The notes under the pieces are model-generated. The model saw only the letters and a list, made by a program, of their open reading frames with translations. It was not told the DNA's origin and ran no database searches. From contig JBGSON010000028.1 in the NCBI GenBank assembly GCA_041739085.1, positions 1-56,018 of the forward strand: a stretch of 56,018 bases of DNA. The letters are read 5' to 3'. The position numbers were made by a program, and so were the translations under genes. This DNA comes from JBGSON01 sp041739085. Lineage in GTDB: Bacteria > Patescibacteriota > Gracilibacteria > CAIRYL01. Position 1 is the stretch's first letter; every line of letters begins with the position of its first letter. Below are positions 1 to 8,147 of the stretch, piece after piece.

Positions 1-77
1 GTTGCCGTTCGTTTCTTCTTTACGATCTCTTCCAACAATTTCTTCCGGTGCAAGAGCATTTCATAACAGGGATACAT
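1..77 (-). CDS. Truncated gene of unknown function (N-terminus only)
   Basis: An open frame on the minus strand starts at an ATG at 77 and runs off the left edge. The 25 visible residues begin MYPCYEMLLHRKKLLEEI and look like the amphipathic, charged start of a genuine protein. No stop codon occurs in the visible part. The rest lies outside the window, so no function can be given. It is divergent from the GGDEF gene at 227. Confidence 0.35.
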   Translation of the reverse strand, partial: MYPCYEMLLHRKKLLEEIVKKKRTA

Positions 78-145
78 GGATCTTGAGTAAAGGACTTTAT
101 CCTAACTCAAATGTGTGATCCGAATTGCTGCAACCTTAACAAGAC

Positions 146-174
146 TTGTCAAAAAATGAAAAAGTCAGTACACT
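146..174 (+). promoter_or_regulatory. Putative promoter of the GGDEF gene
   Basis: TTGTCA (146-151) and TACACT (169-174) are separated by 17 nt. This gives a start point near 181 and a leader of about 46 nt before the ATG at 227. It also argues against a translation start at the upstream TTG at 146, which would lie inside the -35 box. Confidence 0.4.
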
Positions 175-226
175 CTTCCTCAAAGTTCATTTGCGATTCA
201 TTTTCAACAAATTTGAAGTCCTTAGA

Positions 227-1105
227 ATGTCGAGTGTAGGAGCTGAAACACCAATGGGAAAGGGACGATTGCAGACGCTCGAGGAGTCAGGAGCAGATGG
301 TGTTTTCGCATTGCCCCAGGCGACTCCACACAGGGATGGCAGAAGCGATGTCGGGATAGAGAATGCCAGTCTTTGGGCAAGGATCGCCGAGCTTGAAGAG
401 GCTCATGAAGAAGACGCGGCAAGAATACTAGCGTTGCAGACTGAGAATGCGCGGTTGATCGCAGACAACCTGAGACTTTCCCAAGAAGCGACACAAGATG
501 ACGTAACCGGACTGCCGAATGATAGGGCGCGTGCCGCGGAACTCAAAAGAGTGATCGCAGAAATATGCAGATATCCCCATGAGTTTTTTGCTTTGATATT
601 CAGCGACGTCGATCATTTTAAGCCGATTAATGACACCCTTGGCCATCAGAAGGGGGACGAGGCCCTCCGAAAAATCGCACAGGCCATCCGGGATGTCACA
701 AGAGCGAATGATGGAGTATTCCGCCATTATAAGGGGGATGAATTTTCTTCGATCATCCGGGCGAACGGTAGTGAGAGAACATCTATTGAAGAAGCGAGAT
801 TATATGCAGAAAAAATCAGGAATGCAGTGGAAGCAATCGAGATAACCGGAGCTCCAAACGATGAGATGACAACGGTTTTACGCGTGAGCCTTTCCATAGG
901 ATACCGGCTCATCAGCATCAGTGATATTCCGCAGGATATCATCCTCAATGATGCGATGATCGATGTCATATGCAAACGCATTATGGAGGAAGCGGATGCC
1001 GCCATGTACTGTGCGAAAGTCGAAGGAGGGAACCAGGTTGTCGGGACGGAAGAAATAGCCAGGATCGCGGCAGCAAACAGACTAAGGACCAGGAAATCAG
1101 AATAG
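227..1105 (+). CDS. GGDEF-domain protein (putative diguanylate cyclase), degenerate signature
   Basis: A 292-residue soluble protein. Residues about 45-90 are acidic and heptad-like, a probable coiled coil. A GGDEF domain follows (about 90-285), with the metal/substrate segment SDVDHFKPINDTLGH at about 126 and the signature reading KGDEF at 169-173 instead of GGDEF. An RAND tetrad (159-162) lies where the inhibitory I-site RxxD is usually found, one residue further from the signature than in PleD. By family it would make cyclic di-GMP from two GTP; the Lys in place of the first Gly makes activity uncertain. There is no transmembrane segment or sensor domain. ATG 227 is preferred over an in-frame TTG at 146 because a promoter overlaps that codon. 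Its 3' end overlaps the convergent polymerase gene by 9 bp. Confidence 0.8.
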   Translation: MSSVGAETPMGKGRLQTLEESGADGVFALPQATPHRDGRSDVGIENASLWARIAELEEAHEEDAARILALQTENARLIADNLRLSQEATQDDVTGLPNDRARAAELKRVIAEICRYPHEFFALIFSDVDHFKPINDTLGHQKGDEALRKIAQAIRDVTRANDGVFRHYKGDEFSSIIRANGSERTSIEEARLYAEKIRNAVEAIEITGAPNDEMTTVLRVSLSIGYRLISISDIPQDIILNDAMIDVICKRIMEEADAAMYCAKVEGGNQVVGTEEIARIAAANRLRTRKSE

Positions 1106-2056
1106 TTCATCCTTCCCCATCCTTTTCTCCGGAGGGATCCACTTCACTCCGAGGATTTTGTAGACCCCTTCTTCGGTCTCCCCCGCTCTCTTTTTTGTTC
1201 CCCGGAAAACTCCGTATTCCGAAAGCTTCAACCCTTTCTTCAGGGCGATCTTCCGGAGGAGAATATTGTGTTCTTTTGATCCGGTAAAATACTGAAGCGC
1301 CGAACCATAGCTTTCCGGAGGGACGACCCGGAGATCGACCTGATGTTTTTCTTTCGTGATGACCGAAGCTTTTGTCCCTCCTTCCGCGGTCACCTGGAGA
1401 ATCCCCGGAAGGTTCACAAAAAAGGAAATGACTTCTTCCGGAGCATGGGACGAAACGAGGATGTCAATGTCCCCGAGAGTCCCGCTTTTTCTCCGGAGGC
1501 TTCCAGCCGTCGAGATGAGTTCCACTGACGCACATTTTTTTAAGTGCTGAATGATCCCGGAAGCGAGCTTCTCCGCTTCTTCATAAGGCATTCTCGTATT
1601 CATGGATGAAGAAAGCTCTAGGCCCTGAAAAATATTTTCAATTTTCTTCTTTCCGAATCCAGGAATATCCTCCGCTTTTTCGCCCTTCAAGAGGACCCTC
1701 AGATTTTTGACATCCTTCACTCCATATTCGATCCAGAGCTTCCGGACGGTTTTCGGCCCGAGAGACGGGACGCGGAGGAGATCGATGACCCCCGGTGGGA
1801 TTCCCGCTTTCATGTTCTCATGCGCGGACACCTGTCCGCTCTCGCGGAATTCAATGATTTTTTCGCTGATCGCGTCTCCGATGCCGGGCAAATCCCGGAG
1901 CTCTTTGCGGGAGGCATTGTGCAGTGTTTCTTCCCTGAGCGTCATCATGATCTCCGCGGCTTTCCGGTACGCGCGCACCTTAAAGACATTCTCCCCGGAG
2001 AGTTCGAGGAGATCCGCCATCTCATGGAAAATGACATTGAGACTTTTAGCAATCAT
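1097..2056 (-). CDS. polX: Family X DNA polymerase (polymerase beta-like), lacking the PHP domain
   Basis: A 319-residue protein. The N-terminal 8-kDa-like domain carries helix-hairpin-helix motifs (LPGIGDAI at about 56, VPSLGPKTV at about 96, IPGFGKKKI at about 131). The nucleotidyltransferase palm follows, with GSLRRKSGTLGDIDIL (185-200; D196 and D198) and the third carboxylate in HQVDLRVV (D241). YFTGSKEHN (256-264) matches the dNTP-binding segment. Bacterial PolX enzymes are usually about 570 residues with a C-terminal PHP phosphoesterase; this one stops right after the thumb, so the PHP domain is absent. The expected role is gap filling in base-excision repair. It lies 59 bp downstream of the FecR-domain gene on the same strand and may share its transcript. 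Confidence 0.85.
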   Translation of the reverse strand: MIAKSLNVIFHEMADLLELSGENVFKVRAYRKAAEIMMTLREETLHNASRKELRDLPGIGDAISEKIIEFRESGQVSAHENMKAGIPPGVIDLLRVPSLGPKTVRKLWIEYGVKDVKNLRVLLKGEKAEDIPGFGKKKIENIFQGLELSSSMNTRMPYEEAEKLASGIIQHLKKCASVELISTAGSLRRKSGTLGDIDILVSSHAPEEVISFFVNLPGILQVTAEGGTKASVITKEKHQVDLRVVPPESYGSALQYFTGSKEHNILLRKIALKKGLKLSEYGVFRGTKKRAGETEEGVYKILGVKWIPPEKRMGKDELF

Positions 2057-2115
2057 ATGAAATAAACATCCTCTCCGATTGTAGGAGAAACAAGGAGGAA
2101 TTGCACGGATGGGGA

Positions 2116-5100
2116 TCAGATGCCGTGAAAAGCGAGAAATTCTTCAAGAGTGATGTTTTCCAGCGTCCCCCTGCTCGAGCCCGAGATCCGGACAAATTTT
2201 TTCTTTTCTGAATCATATTCTCCGGAAAGGAAAGTCTCATCTTTTGAAAAGAAAACTTTCACAAAGAAGACTTTACCGCTCGCCGCATCGGCTTCGAAGA
2301 GCTTGGAATCGTACGTGAATCCGTTATCAAGAAAAAGCTTCGAGAGCTCTTCGATGAGACTCGCTTCACTCGGAATATCTTCCTCAGCAGCAGAAGCATC
2401 ACCGGAAGGAGTTGCTTCATCAGCAGAAAGCGTTCCTGACGGTCCCGAAGAAGGAGCCGATGAAACCGGAGATGCGGCAGCCGGAGAAGCCTCTTCTGGA
2501 GTGGATGCTTCAAACAGTTTCCCATAATCAGCGAGGGGAATGTTCTCGAGATGTCCGATGACTCCCTCCTCGTCTTCGAGAGAGAGGAAGACTTCTGTGG
2601 TCATATCAAACTCCCCCGAGAGAACGATCATGTTTTTCCCGTCGTTCATATTTTGAAACGTAATGCGGGCGGCGTCCTCTGAAACGGAAATGTCTTCGTT
2701 TGCAAACGAGATATTGTATTTCTGGACTTTTCGGCCGAACTCCTGCTTCGTCATGAGGATCTCTTCTCCCTGCGTCGCGATGCCGAGGATCATGGAAATG
2801 GCATCTTCGAGGAGGACCTCGTCGATCGAAAATTCGGGATAATCCTCGAATTCAACATTCTGAAGGAATTTCTTGTCCGTGTCCTTCTCGACGGTGAAAT
2901 CAAAAGATACAACGACCTTCGACGATCCGACTTCTGCACGATTTACCCGCACTTTGTTCGTATCGAGCGCCTCCATATCTGTACGAAATGCTACGATGTT
3001 CTGGGCCTCTCCTTCGAGTTCAATTTCAGGAGTGAGGAGGTCCTGCTGGAGATTCCGGATGATGAGATCGGCGAGAACCGGATCGATCTCATTCTCCTCC
3101 TCTGCATCAACAACAGGATCGGTGATCTCTCCATCTCCCCCTTCGTCATCAGGATTGAGGGTGAGATAGATCGCGCTTTCGAGAGATCCGATGGAGTGCG
3201 TCCCCGGGATCTCAGTGCCATCTAAAAGTTTCACATCCTTCAGGTATGTGTGCTGTACAGAGAGAACTCCGGAGAATACATACTCCATGGTATCCGTTGT
3301 CGCCTTGCTCACTTGAAAAAATTCATCGTCAATTTTCTCCCCTTCATCGAGAGTCATGTTCGCGCCTTCCAGGAGAGAGGTCGCCAGTGCATAGGAGTCA
3401 CCGGGATCGACCGCTTCTTCCTCTGATGCGGTATCGTCTATCGCCGCCCCATGGTAGCTCCCTTCTTCCACAAATGCGATGAGCCACTTCTGGAAGGAAT
3501 CTTCATCACAGGCATCGGAGAGTTCGCAGGCAAGAGCTTTCCAGGACTGGATGAGACTGGTGTACTCCGCGTCAGTGCAAGCCTCATGTGTTTCACAGAC
3601 ATCGAGTTTCATCTTCACCGTATCCTTCTCCAGCATGAGATTTTTATACATGATCGCCGTTTTTATTGCGGGATCGAGCCGGTCCATATTTTCAACCGTC
3701 TTCTCAAAGATTGACCTCGCGAGCATGAGGTTTTCTGAAGTAACGAGATACCTCGAGAGAATGAGGCTTTTTTGAAGTATCTCAAACTGAGTGAGGTCTT
3801 TTTCGTCGTCAGAGAGATTCAGCTCTTCATTGTCGAGATATTCAAGGAACGCGAGAAGATCTTCGTTGACTTCGGCCGGCTTATTGACAAAGAAACGGAA
3901 AAGCGTGCCGCGGTACAGAGTGAGAAGAGGGGATTTTTCCTCTACGTTCATTTTGTCGATCTTCTGTGCCCAGAGGGATTTGATCCTGGAAAGCTCAGAC
4001 TGTTTCCATGATTTCGATTCACTATCGATCGATTTCTGAAGCGCATGAAAAGAATTCCGGATCATCGATTTTTCAAAGGCAGTCGCCTCAGTGCCGGTAA
4101 GAGATTTCAGTATTTCATCTTCGAGGCGGTGGCGAATGTTTTTTTCAGAGAACGAGTTTTCGATGATCTTCACTTCCGAAAGGAGCTCCTCCATCCTTCC
4201 GGCTGGAAGATTCTGGTCTTCAAAAAACTGATTGATATACTCCTGATTGTTATCCTTGAGAGCGACATAGAACGCGCTTTTTTCTGTTTCCCAAATGTCC
4301 TCGTTCAGGAGGTTTTTTTTCTGACCGATGAACGTCATGGTGCTCCGGACCTTCTTTCCGAGGCCGGACATCGGGGAGGATGTGCTCATAAAATCCCGCG
4401 AGAGCTTTTCCCGGAGAAACGCATCCTTCTTGATGTCGCCATGGTCGTTTTCATCCGGGATGGCAAGCTGGACATGGAATTCCTTCTGGAGCTTTGAAGT
4501 GCGGAGTTTTTTCAGCTTTGCAATGGGGAGAGTGGAAGATTCCGGAAAGACCGCTCTGCTCATCGCGGGGAGAGAGAGCTCGAGGGTCTCTCCTTCTTCG
4601 CCCTTGATCACGACCGGCATGCTGTTTTCCCAATTGAAGATAGTGATCTTCCCGTCCCCTTTCTGTATCCGTGCGGAACCGCTCTCTATCGTGAAGACAT
4701 ATTGATCTGTTTCGATCTCTGTCCTTATCGGAGAAAATACCCAGATATTCCCTTCTTCGAAGTCGATTTTTGGTGATACTTCATTCGGGTCGATCACAAA
4801 CGATGATTCATCATACACGCGGACCGCTCCATTTTCAGAGAGGACGATCGTACTCGCGGAAGAGGGGTCCTGACTGAAGGAAATTTTTTCATGGAGAGGA
4901 AAAATGCCCGTTATCCTCACTTCTTCCCCGAGATAGTCATCGTGATAGTATGCCTTTCCCGAACTCACTTCGATATAGAGGGACGGGGGATCGATTTCTT
5001 CCTCGATGGCTCCCGAGAAGAGAGAACCGAGAAGAAAGAGAAAACCGGTCACCAGGACCGAAGCGACAAACTGCAATTTTCGGCGGGAAGAAATTTTTTG

Positions 5101-5562
5101 GGACTGCTCCAGGATCGCTTCCTGTTTCTTCCTTTCCTCTTCCTCTTTTCTTTGCTTCACCATTTCGGGGGTGAGTTCCTCTTCGATTTCTGGCTCGGGA
5201 GATATTTCCTGAGAAGACACATTCATCTGTTCCTCAGTAGCCGCTGCACTCTCATCACCCCCGGACCGCCTTTTATTCCGGAACAGTTTTTTGCTTTTTT
5301 CGATGAGGTTCCGGAGACGGGCAGGAAGAAGAGAAGAAGCTTGCTGAGTGCCCATTTCGAGCATTTCGCTGTTATCCGAAGGATCCCCCTCCTCATGAGG
5401 GATAGAGTCCTCGTCAGAGAGTGGTGACCCTTCTCCCTGCATTTCCGGCGAATGGGGCTCATATGAGTCTGCCACTTCTTTCCCGTCGCTCATCGCAACA
5501 GGTTGTTCAGAGATCCCATCCTCCTGAGGCAGGCCTTCGTTTTTCTCTTCGTTTTCTGTCAT
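2116..5562 (-). CDS. Large FecR-domain membrane protein with acidic cytoplasmic N-terminus
   Basis: 1148 residues. The first 160 are highly acidic with a charged Glu/Lys-rich stretch, then comes one transmembrane helix (about 163-184, VASVLVTGFLFLLGSLF). The region after it (about 195-345) resembles a FecR domain: a beta-rich segment around a bound or sensed surface. A long extracytoplasmic part of alternating helical and beta stretches follows. Near residues 1000-1050 there is a Ser/Pro/Ala-rich low-complexity linker before a final beta-rich domain. FecR proteins usually pair with an ECF sigma factor; none lies next to it, so a signalling role cannot be assumed and structural envelope use is equally possible. 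A good promoter sits 33 bp upstream. It is divergent from ruvC. Confidence 0.75.
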   Translation of the reverse strand: MTENEEKNEGLPQEDGISEQPVAMSDGKEVADSYEPHSPEMQGEGSPLSDEDSIPHEEGDPSDNSEMLEMGTQQASSLLPARLRNLIEKSKKLFRNKRRSGGDESAAATEEQMNVSSQEISPEPEIEEELTPEMVKQRKEEEERKKQEAILEQSQKISSRRKLQFVASVLVTGFLFLLGSLFSGAIEEEIDPPSLYIEVSSGKAYYHDDYLGEEVRITGIFPLHEKISFSQDPSSASTIVLSENGAVRVYDESSFVIDPNEVSPKIDFEEGNIWVFSPIRTEIETDQYVFTIESGSARIQKGDGKITIFNWENSMPVVIKGEEGETLELSLPAMSRAVFPESSTLPIAKLKKLRTSKLQKEFHVQLAIPDENDHGDIKKDAFLREKLSRDFMSTSSPMSGLGKKVRSTMTFIGQKKNLLNEDIWETEKSAFYVALKDNNQEYINQFFEDQNLPAGRMEELLSEVKIIENSFSEKNIRHRLEDEILKSLTGTEATAFEKSMIRNSFHALQKSIDSESKSWKQSELSRIKSLWAQKIDKMNVEEKSPLLTLYRGTLFRFFVNKPAEVNEDLLAFLEYLDNEELNLSDDEKDLTQFEILQKSLILSRYLVTSENLMLARSIFEKTVENMDRLDPAIKTAIMYKNLMLEKDTVKMKLDVCETHEACTDAEYTSLIQSWKALACELSDACDEDSFQKWLIAFVEEGSYHGAAIDDTASEEEAVDPGDSYALATSLLEGANMTLDEGEKIDDEFFQVSKATTDTMEYVFSGVLSVQHTYLKDVKLLDGTEIPGTHSIGSLESAIYLTLNPDDEGGDGEITDPVVDAEEENEIDPVLADLIIRNLQQDLLTPEIELEGEAQNIVAFRTDMEALDTNKVRVNRAEVGSSKVVVSFDFTVEKDTDKKFLQNVEFEDYPEFSIDEVLLEDAISMILGIATQGEEILMTKQEFGRKVQKYNISFANEDISVSEDAARITFQNMNDGKNMIVLSGEFDMTTEVFLSLEDEEGVIGHLENIPLADYGKLFEASTPEEASPAAASPVSSAPSSGPSGTLSADEATPSGDASAAEEDIPSEASLIEELSKLFLDNGFTYDSKLFEADAASGKVFFVKVFFSKDETFLSGEYDSEKKKFVRISGSSRGTLENITLEEFLAFHGI

Positions 5563-5594
5563 TTTTTTGTATTTTCAGTGAAAAGCTTCGTACT

Positions 5595-5623
5595 ATATTA
5601 CAATAATAACAGAAACAAGTCAA
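5595..5623 (-). promoter_or_regulatory. Putative sigma-70-type promoter of the FecR-domain gene
   Basis: On the minus strand TTGACT (5623-5618) and TAATAT (5600-5595) are exactly 17 nt apart. The predicted start point is about 26 nt before the ATG at 5562. The divergent ruvC promoter is probably also in this AT-rich 111-bp gap but is not clear. Confidence 0.6.
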
Positions 5624-5673
5624 TAATAATATTTCGCCTTTTCTCCATCATTTTGAGAAGATTCCGATCAGGT

Positions 5674-6159
5674 ATGAAGCATGAAGCCCTCATCATTCTC
5701 GGCATAGATCCCGGTCTCGAGCGGACAGGATTCGGAATCGTTCTCTCAGAGGCCGGAAAACTCAGTCTCCATGAGTACGGAGTCTTCTATACGGACAAAG
5801 GGAAACCCTTTCAAGAGAGACTTCTGGAGGTGGAAAAAGATTTTTCGGAAGTGATGAAAAAATGGAAACCCGATATGCTCGCGATCGAAAAGCTCATTTT
5901 TGTGAAAAACGTGACGAACGGGCTTCAGGTCGCCCATGCGAGAGGAGTAATCATGGCGAGAGCAGCAGAGAAAGGACTCAAGATAGTCGAATGCATGCCG
6001 ACTGAGATAAAAAAGCATATCACCGGAAACGGAAGGGCAAAGAAGCCTCAGATCCAGAGGGTGATCCAGATGATCTTCGGGCTCAGTGAGATCCCGAAAC
6101 CGGATGACGCTGCGGACGCGATCGCTGTTGCGGTCACGGCGTCGCAGACGATACGCTGA
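5674..6159 (+). CDS. ruvC: Crossover junction endodeoxyribonuclease RuvC
   Basis: A 161-residue Holliday-junction resolvase, close to the usual RuvC length (about 160-175). The four acidic residues of the RNase H-like active site are visible: D12 in LGIDPG, E72 in LAIEKLIF, and D145 and D148 in KPDDAADAIAVA. The conserved NVTNGLQVAHARG segment that contacts DNA is present. It would cut junctions made by recombination together with RuvA and RuvB, which are not in this window. ATG 5674 gives the family N-terminus; the frame stays open upstream to 5503, but that stretch overlaps the divergent gene and does not resemble RuvC. It converges on the tyrA-pheA gene with a 6-bp gap. Confidence 0.95.
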   Translation: MKHEALIILGIDPGLERTGFGIVLSEAGKLSLHEYGVFYTDKGKPFQERLLEVEKDFSEVMKKWKPDMLAIEKLIFVKNVTNGLQVAHARGVIMARAAEKGLKIVECMPTEIKKHITGNGRAKKPQIQRVIQMIFGLSEIPKPDDAADAIAVAVTASQTIR

Positions 6160-6165
6160 AGGGTT

Positions 6166-7878
6166 TTAAAGCTCCAGAATAACGGGATAGGATCCGAGGA
6201 TTTTTACGTGAGCGCCTTTGTCCTTCATATTCCCGAGGACTTCCTGGGTCGTTTCATTGAGAAGCGTCCCTTCAAAATCGAGAAAGAAGATGTATTCTCC
6301 GAATATGTGGCCGGCCGGACGTGATTCGATCTTTGTGAGATTGATACTCCTCCTGGAGAATTCCGTAAGTACGGAAGCAAGTGTTCCCGGTGAATCCTGG
6401 TCGAAGTAGAACACGATGGAACTGATGGGAAAACTTTTCTTCGGTGAAAAGCGGGTGAGGGAATGAGAGAGAAACGCAAATCGCGTTTCATTGCCGTCAG
6501 AATTCGCAAGATCCCGGGAAATAACGGAAAGACCTGCATTTTCCGCGGCTTTTTCCGAACAGATGATCGCCGAATGCCGGTCGCCTTTCCGGAGCATTTC
6601 TGTAATGGCATGAGCGGTGGAAGTTGAGGGGAGAAGATCGACATCAGGAAACGATCGCTGGATGAATTTTGAACACTGATTGAGCGGCTGGGAATGGGAC
6701 GAGATCGTTCGGATAAGGCTCGGCGTCGTTCCCGGAAGACCCGCGAGGACATAGTGGATGGGAAGGCGGAAAAGCGCCTGAATGAGCTCCGGTGTCTGAA
6801 AGAGTCCGTCGAGTGTCTGCCCGATGCTCCCTTCGATCTTGTTTTCGACCGGGACCAGGATGCTTTCAACACGGCGATCATCAAATGCTTCAAAGACTTC
6901 AGGGATCGTCCGGTAAAAAACGAGAGATTCCTCTTTCGGAAAAAATCGTTTTGCCGCAAGGTGGGAGAATGTATTCTCAGGTCCTAGGATCCCTATCTTT
7001 CCCCTTTTCTTTTCCTCCCGCCAAAGAGATTTTTTGGATGCTCCTTTTGAAGCGGAGAGGAAGTTGATGACATCATCCGATTCCTCCTGACAGATCTGCG
7101 CATAATTTCCGAGGTACTCTTTTGATGTATTCCAGTATGCATCAAATTTCCGTACATCTTTCTTTTCCACGATCCCGGCAAGGGTACTGGCGTTCCGCAG
7201 AAAATTACGGAGGACTTTCGAGGTCTTCGGATTCTCCATCTGGATGCTCCGATACAGTCCCGAGTCCTGAAAGAGCGTTCTCCCCATGAGATCGAGCTTC
7301 AGGCGGTATGAAGGGGAGCGGAACTCGAAATATTCATCAACCGGGATCCCCAGAGCGGCGAGCGTCTTCGTCGTCGTGATATCGATGAAGTGCATGAGCC
7401 CCTGGATGACGGTCATGAATTCGTCATGCTTGTCCGCATCGAGGAACCGGACGATTGCGCCCGCTTTTTCAAAGAGGCGGGTCATCTTCAGTTCCCATTC
7501 CCTCCCCCTTCCCCTGCAGAAGATGCAGACCTGGGACTCGATCCGATTTGTCGGCGCAAACATCGGATGGCATCCGAGGACAGAAGACTCGGAACAGGTG
7601 AGCATTTTTTTCATCGCCGGTCCCTTGATCGATGTGAGGTCCATGAGAAGAGACCCTTTCTTTACATACGGTCCGATTTCTTCGATCACGGGGAGTGTGG
7701 CGTCAATGGGGACGGAAACGAGGACAATATCCGATTGTCTTGCGACTTCGATGTTCGAGTGTTTCGATTTCACATCCGAGACGAGGATATCGTATCCATG
7801 TTCGCGGAAAAAATGGGCGAAGAACCTCCCCATTTTTCCCTTTCCCCCGATGACACCGACAGTTTCCTGAGATTTCAT
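6166..7878 (-). CDS. tyrA-pheA: Fused prephenate dehydrogenase / prephenate dehydratase with ACT domain
   Basis: A 570-residue fusion. Residues 1 to about 285 are a TyrA-type prephenate dehydrogenase: Rossmann motif GVIGGKGKMG (8-17), VSVPI, and catalytic His104 in GCHPMFAPT. Residues about 293-475 are a prephenate dehydratase: GPENTFSHLAA, VPVENKIEGSIGQT (342-355) and the NETRF motif (463-467). A C-terminal ACT domain carries SPGTLASVL and ESRP (518-521), the usual phenylalanine-binding site. One chain would thus turn prephenate into both 4-hydroxyphenylpyruvate (Tyr branch) and phenylpyruvate (Phe branch). No chorismate mutase domain is visible. ATG 7878 is chosen because an alternative in-frame TTG at 7959 would put a terminator hairpin inside the gene. 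An attenuation leader precedes it (8128-7900). Confidence 0.93.
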   Translation of the reverse strand: MKSQETVGVIGGKGKMGRFFAHFFREHGYDILVSDVKSKHSNIEVARQSDIVLVSVPIDATLPVIEEIGPYVKKGSLLMDLTSIKGPAMKKMLTCSESSVLGCHPMFAPTNRIESQVCIFCRGRGREWELKMTRLFEKAGAIVRFLDADKHDEFMTVIQGLMHFIDITTTKTLAALGIPVDEYFEFRSPSYRLKLDLMGRTLFQDSGLYRSIQMENPKTSKVLRNFLRNASTLAGIVEKKDVRKFDAYWNTSKEYLGNYAQICQEESDDVINFLSASKGASKKSLWREEKKRGKIGILGPENTFSHLAAKRFFPKEESLVFYRTIPEVFEAFDDRRVESILVPVENKIEGSIGQTLDGLFQTPELIQALFRLPIHYVLAGLPGTTPSLIRTISSHSQPLNQCSKFIQRSFPDVDLLPSTSTAHAITEMLRKGDRHSAIICSEKAAENAGLSVISRDLANSDGNETRFAFLSHSLTRFSPKKSFPISSIVFYFDQDSPGTLASVLTEFSRRSINLTKIESRPAGHIFGEYIFFLDFEGTLLNETTQEVLGNMKDKGAHVKILGSYPVILEL

Positions 7879-7899
7879 GACTTTCTGAAGTGAAGTAAT

Positions 7900-7933
7900 A
7901 AAAAAAACTTTCTCGTTATTCTCTCGAGAAAGT
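7900..7933 (-). terminator. Rho-independent terminator (attenuator) in the tyrA-pheA leader
   Basis: On the minus strand ACTTTCTCG (7933-7925) and CGAGAAAGT (7915-7907) form a perfect 9-bp stem with a 9-nt loop, followed directly by a T tract (8 A on the plus strand, 7900-7907). It lies 22 nt upstream of the tyrA-pheA ATG, so termination here would prevent expression of that gene. It could also end the transcript of the small gene at 8148-8345, but the overlapping antiterminator and the aromatic leader peptide upstream favour attenuation. Confidence 0.8.
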
Positions 7934-7978
7934 GCGTGGGTTGAAACATCCGTTTCCAATCAAAAAGGCACCTTCTCG
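7925..7978 (-). promoter_or_regulatory. Antiterminator helix of the tyrA-pheA attenuator
   Basis: On the minus strand CGAGAAGGTGC (7978-7968) can pair with GCACTTTCTCG (7935-7925), an 11-bp helix with ten Watson-Crick pairs and one G-U. The second arm contains the whole 5' arm of the terminator, so the two structures exclude each other. A further helix of AAGGGCA (8011-8005) with TGCCTTT (7970-7964) takes up part of the first arm and could act as the protector (anti-antiterminator). Confidence 0.65.
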
Positions 7979-8014
7979 GCTTATGCCCAGAAGAAGTAAA
8001 AGTATGCCCTTGAA

Positions 8015-8040
8015 GATATCCGAAGATTCATCGGAGATAT
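8015..8040 (-). promoter_or_regulatory. Hairpin just after the leader-peptide stop
   Basis: On the minus strand TCCGA (8035-8031) pairs with TCGGA (8023-8019) across a 7-nt loop, with a weaker ATA/TAT extension. It begins one nucleotide after the leader stop codon, where a pause hairpin would be expected. The stem is short, so this is tentative. Confidence 0.35.
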
Positions 8041-8041
8041 T

Positions 8042-8128
8042 CTAGCGGAAGCTGAGAATAATTGCAAAAAAATGCTTCAGAAAAGAAGGGATATGACCAA
8101 AATAAGTCGAATCGGAGTACGGTTTCAT
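8042..8128 (-). CDS. Aromatic-rich leader peptide of the tyrA-pheA attenuator (28 aa)
   Basis: A 28-codon frame, ATG at 8128 to TAG at 8042, too short for routine gene calls. It has Tyr at 4 and 9 and Phe at 10, 16, 20, 21 and 27, so 7 of 28 residues are the end products of the downstream enzyme. The part GHIPSFLKHFFAIILSF resembles the E. coli PheL leader, which also has HIP followed by runs of Phe. It is followed by competing helices and a terminator before tyrA-pheA. Inference: ribosome stalling at Phe/Tyr codons when charged tRNA is scarce favours the antiterminator. It starts 20 nt after the stop of the small membrane-protein gene; no separate promoter is obvious, so co-transcription is possible. 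Confidence 0.7.
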   Translation of the reverse strand: MKPYSDSTYFGHIPSFLKHFFAIILSFR

Positions 8129-8147
8129 GAACAAAGGTCAAAACACA

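Noticed and set aside
5503..5673. An N-terminal extension of RuvC.
   Set aside because: The extra 57 codons overlap the divergent FecR gene and its promoter, and are not RuvC-like.
7879..7959. A 27-codon N-terminal extension of the TyrA-PheA protein from TTG 7959.
   Set aside because: It would be encoded by the terminator hairpin and T tract; TyrA homology begins right after ATG 7878.
7941..7980. A T-box riboswitch before tyrA-pheA.
   Set aside because: There is no UGGNACCGCG-type T-box sequence or specifier-loop arrangement; the leader-peptide model explains the region better.
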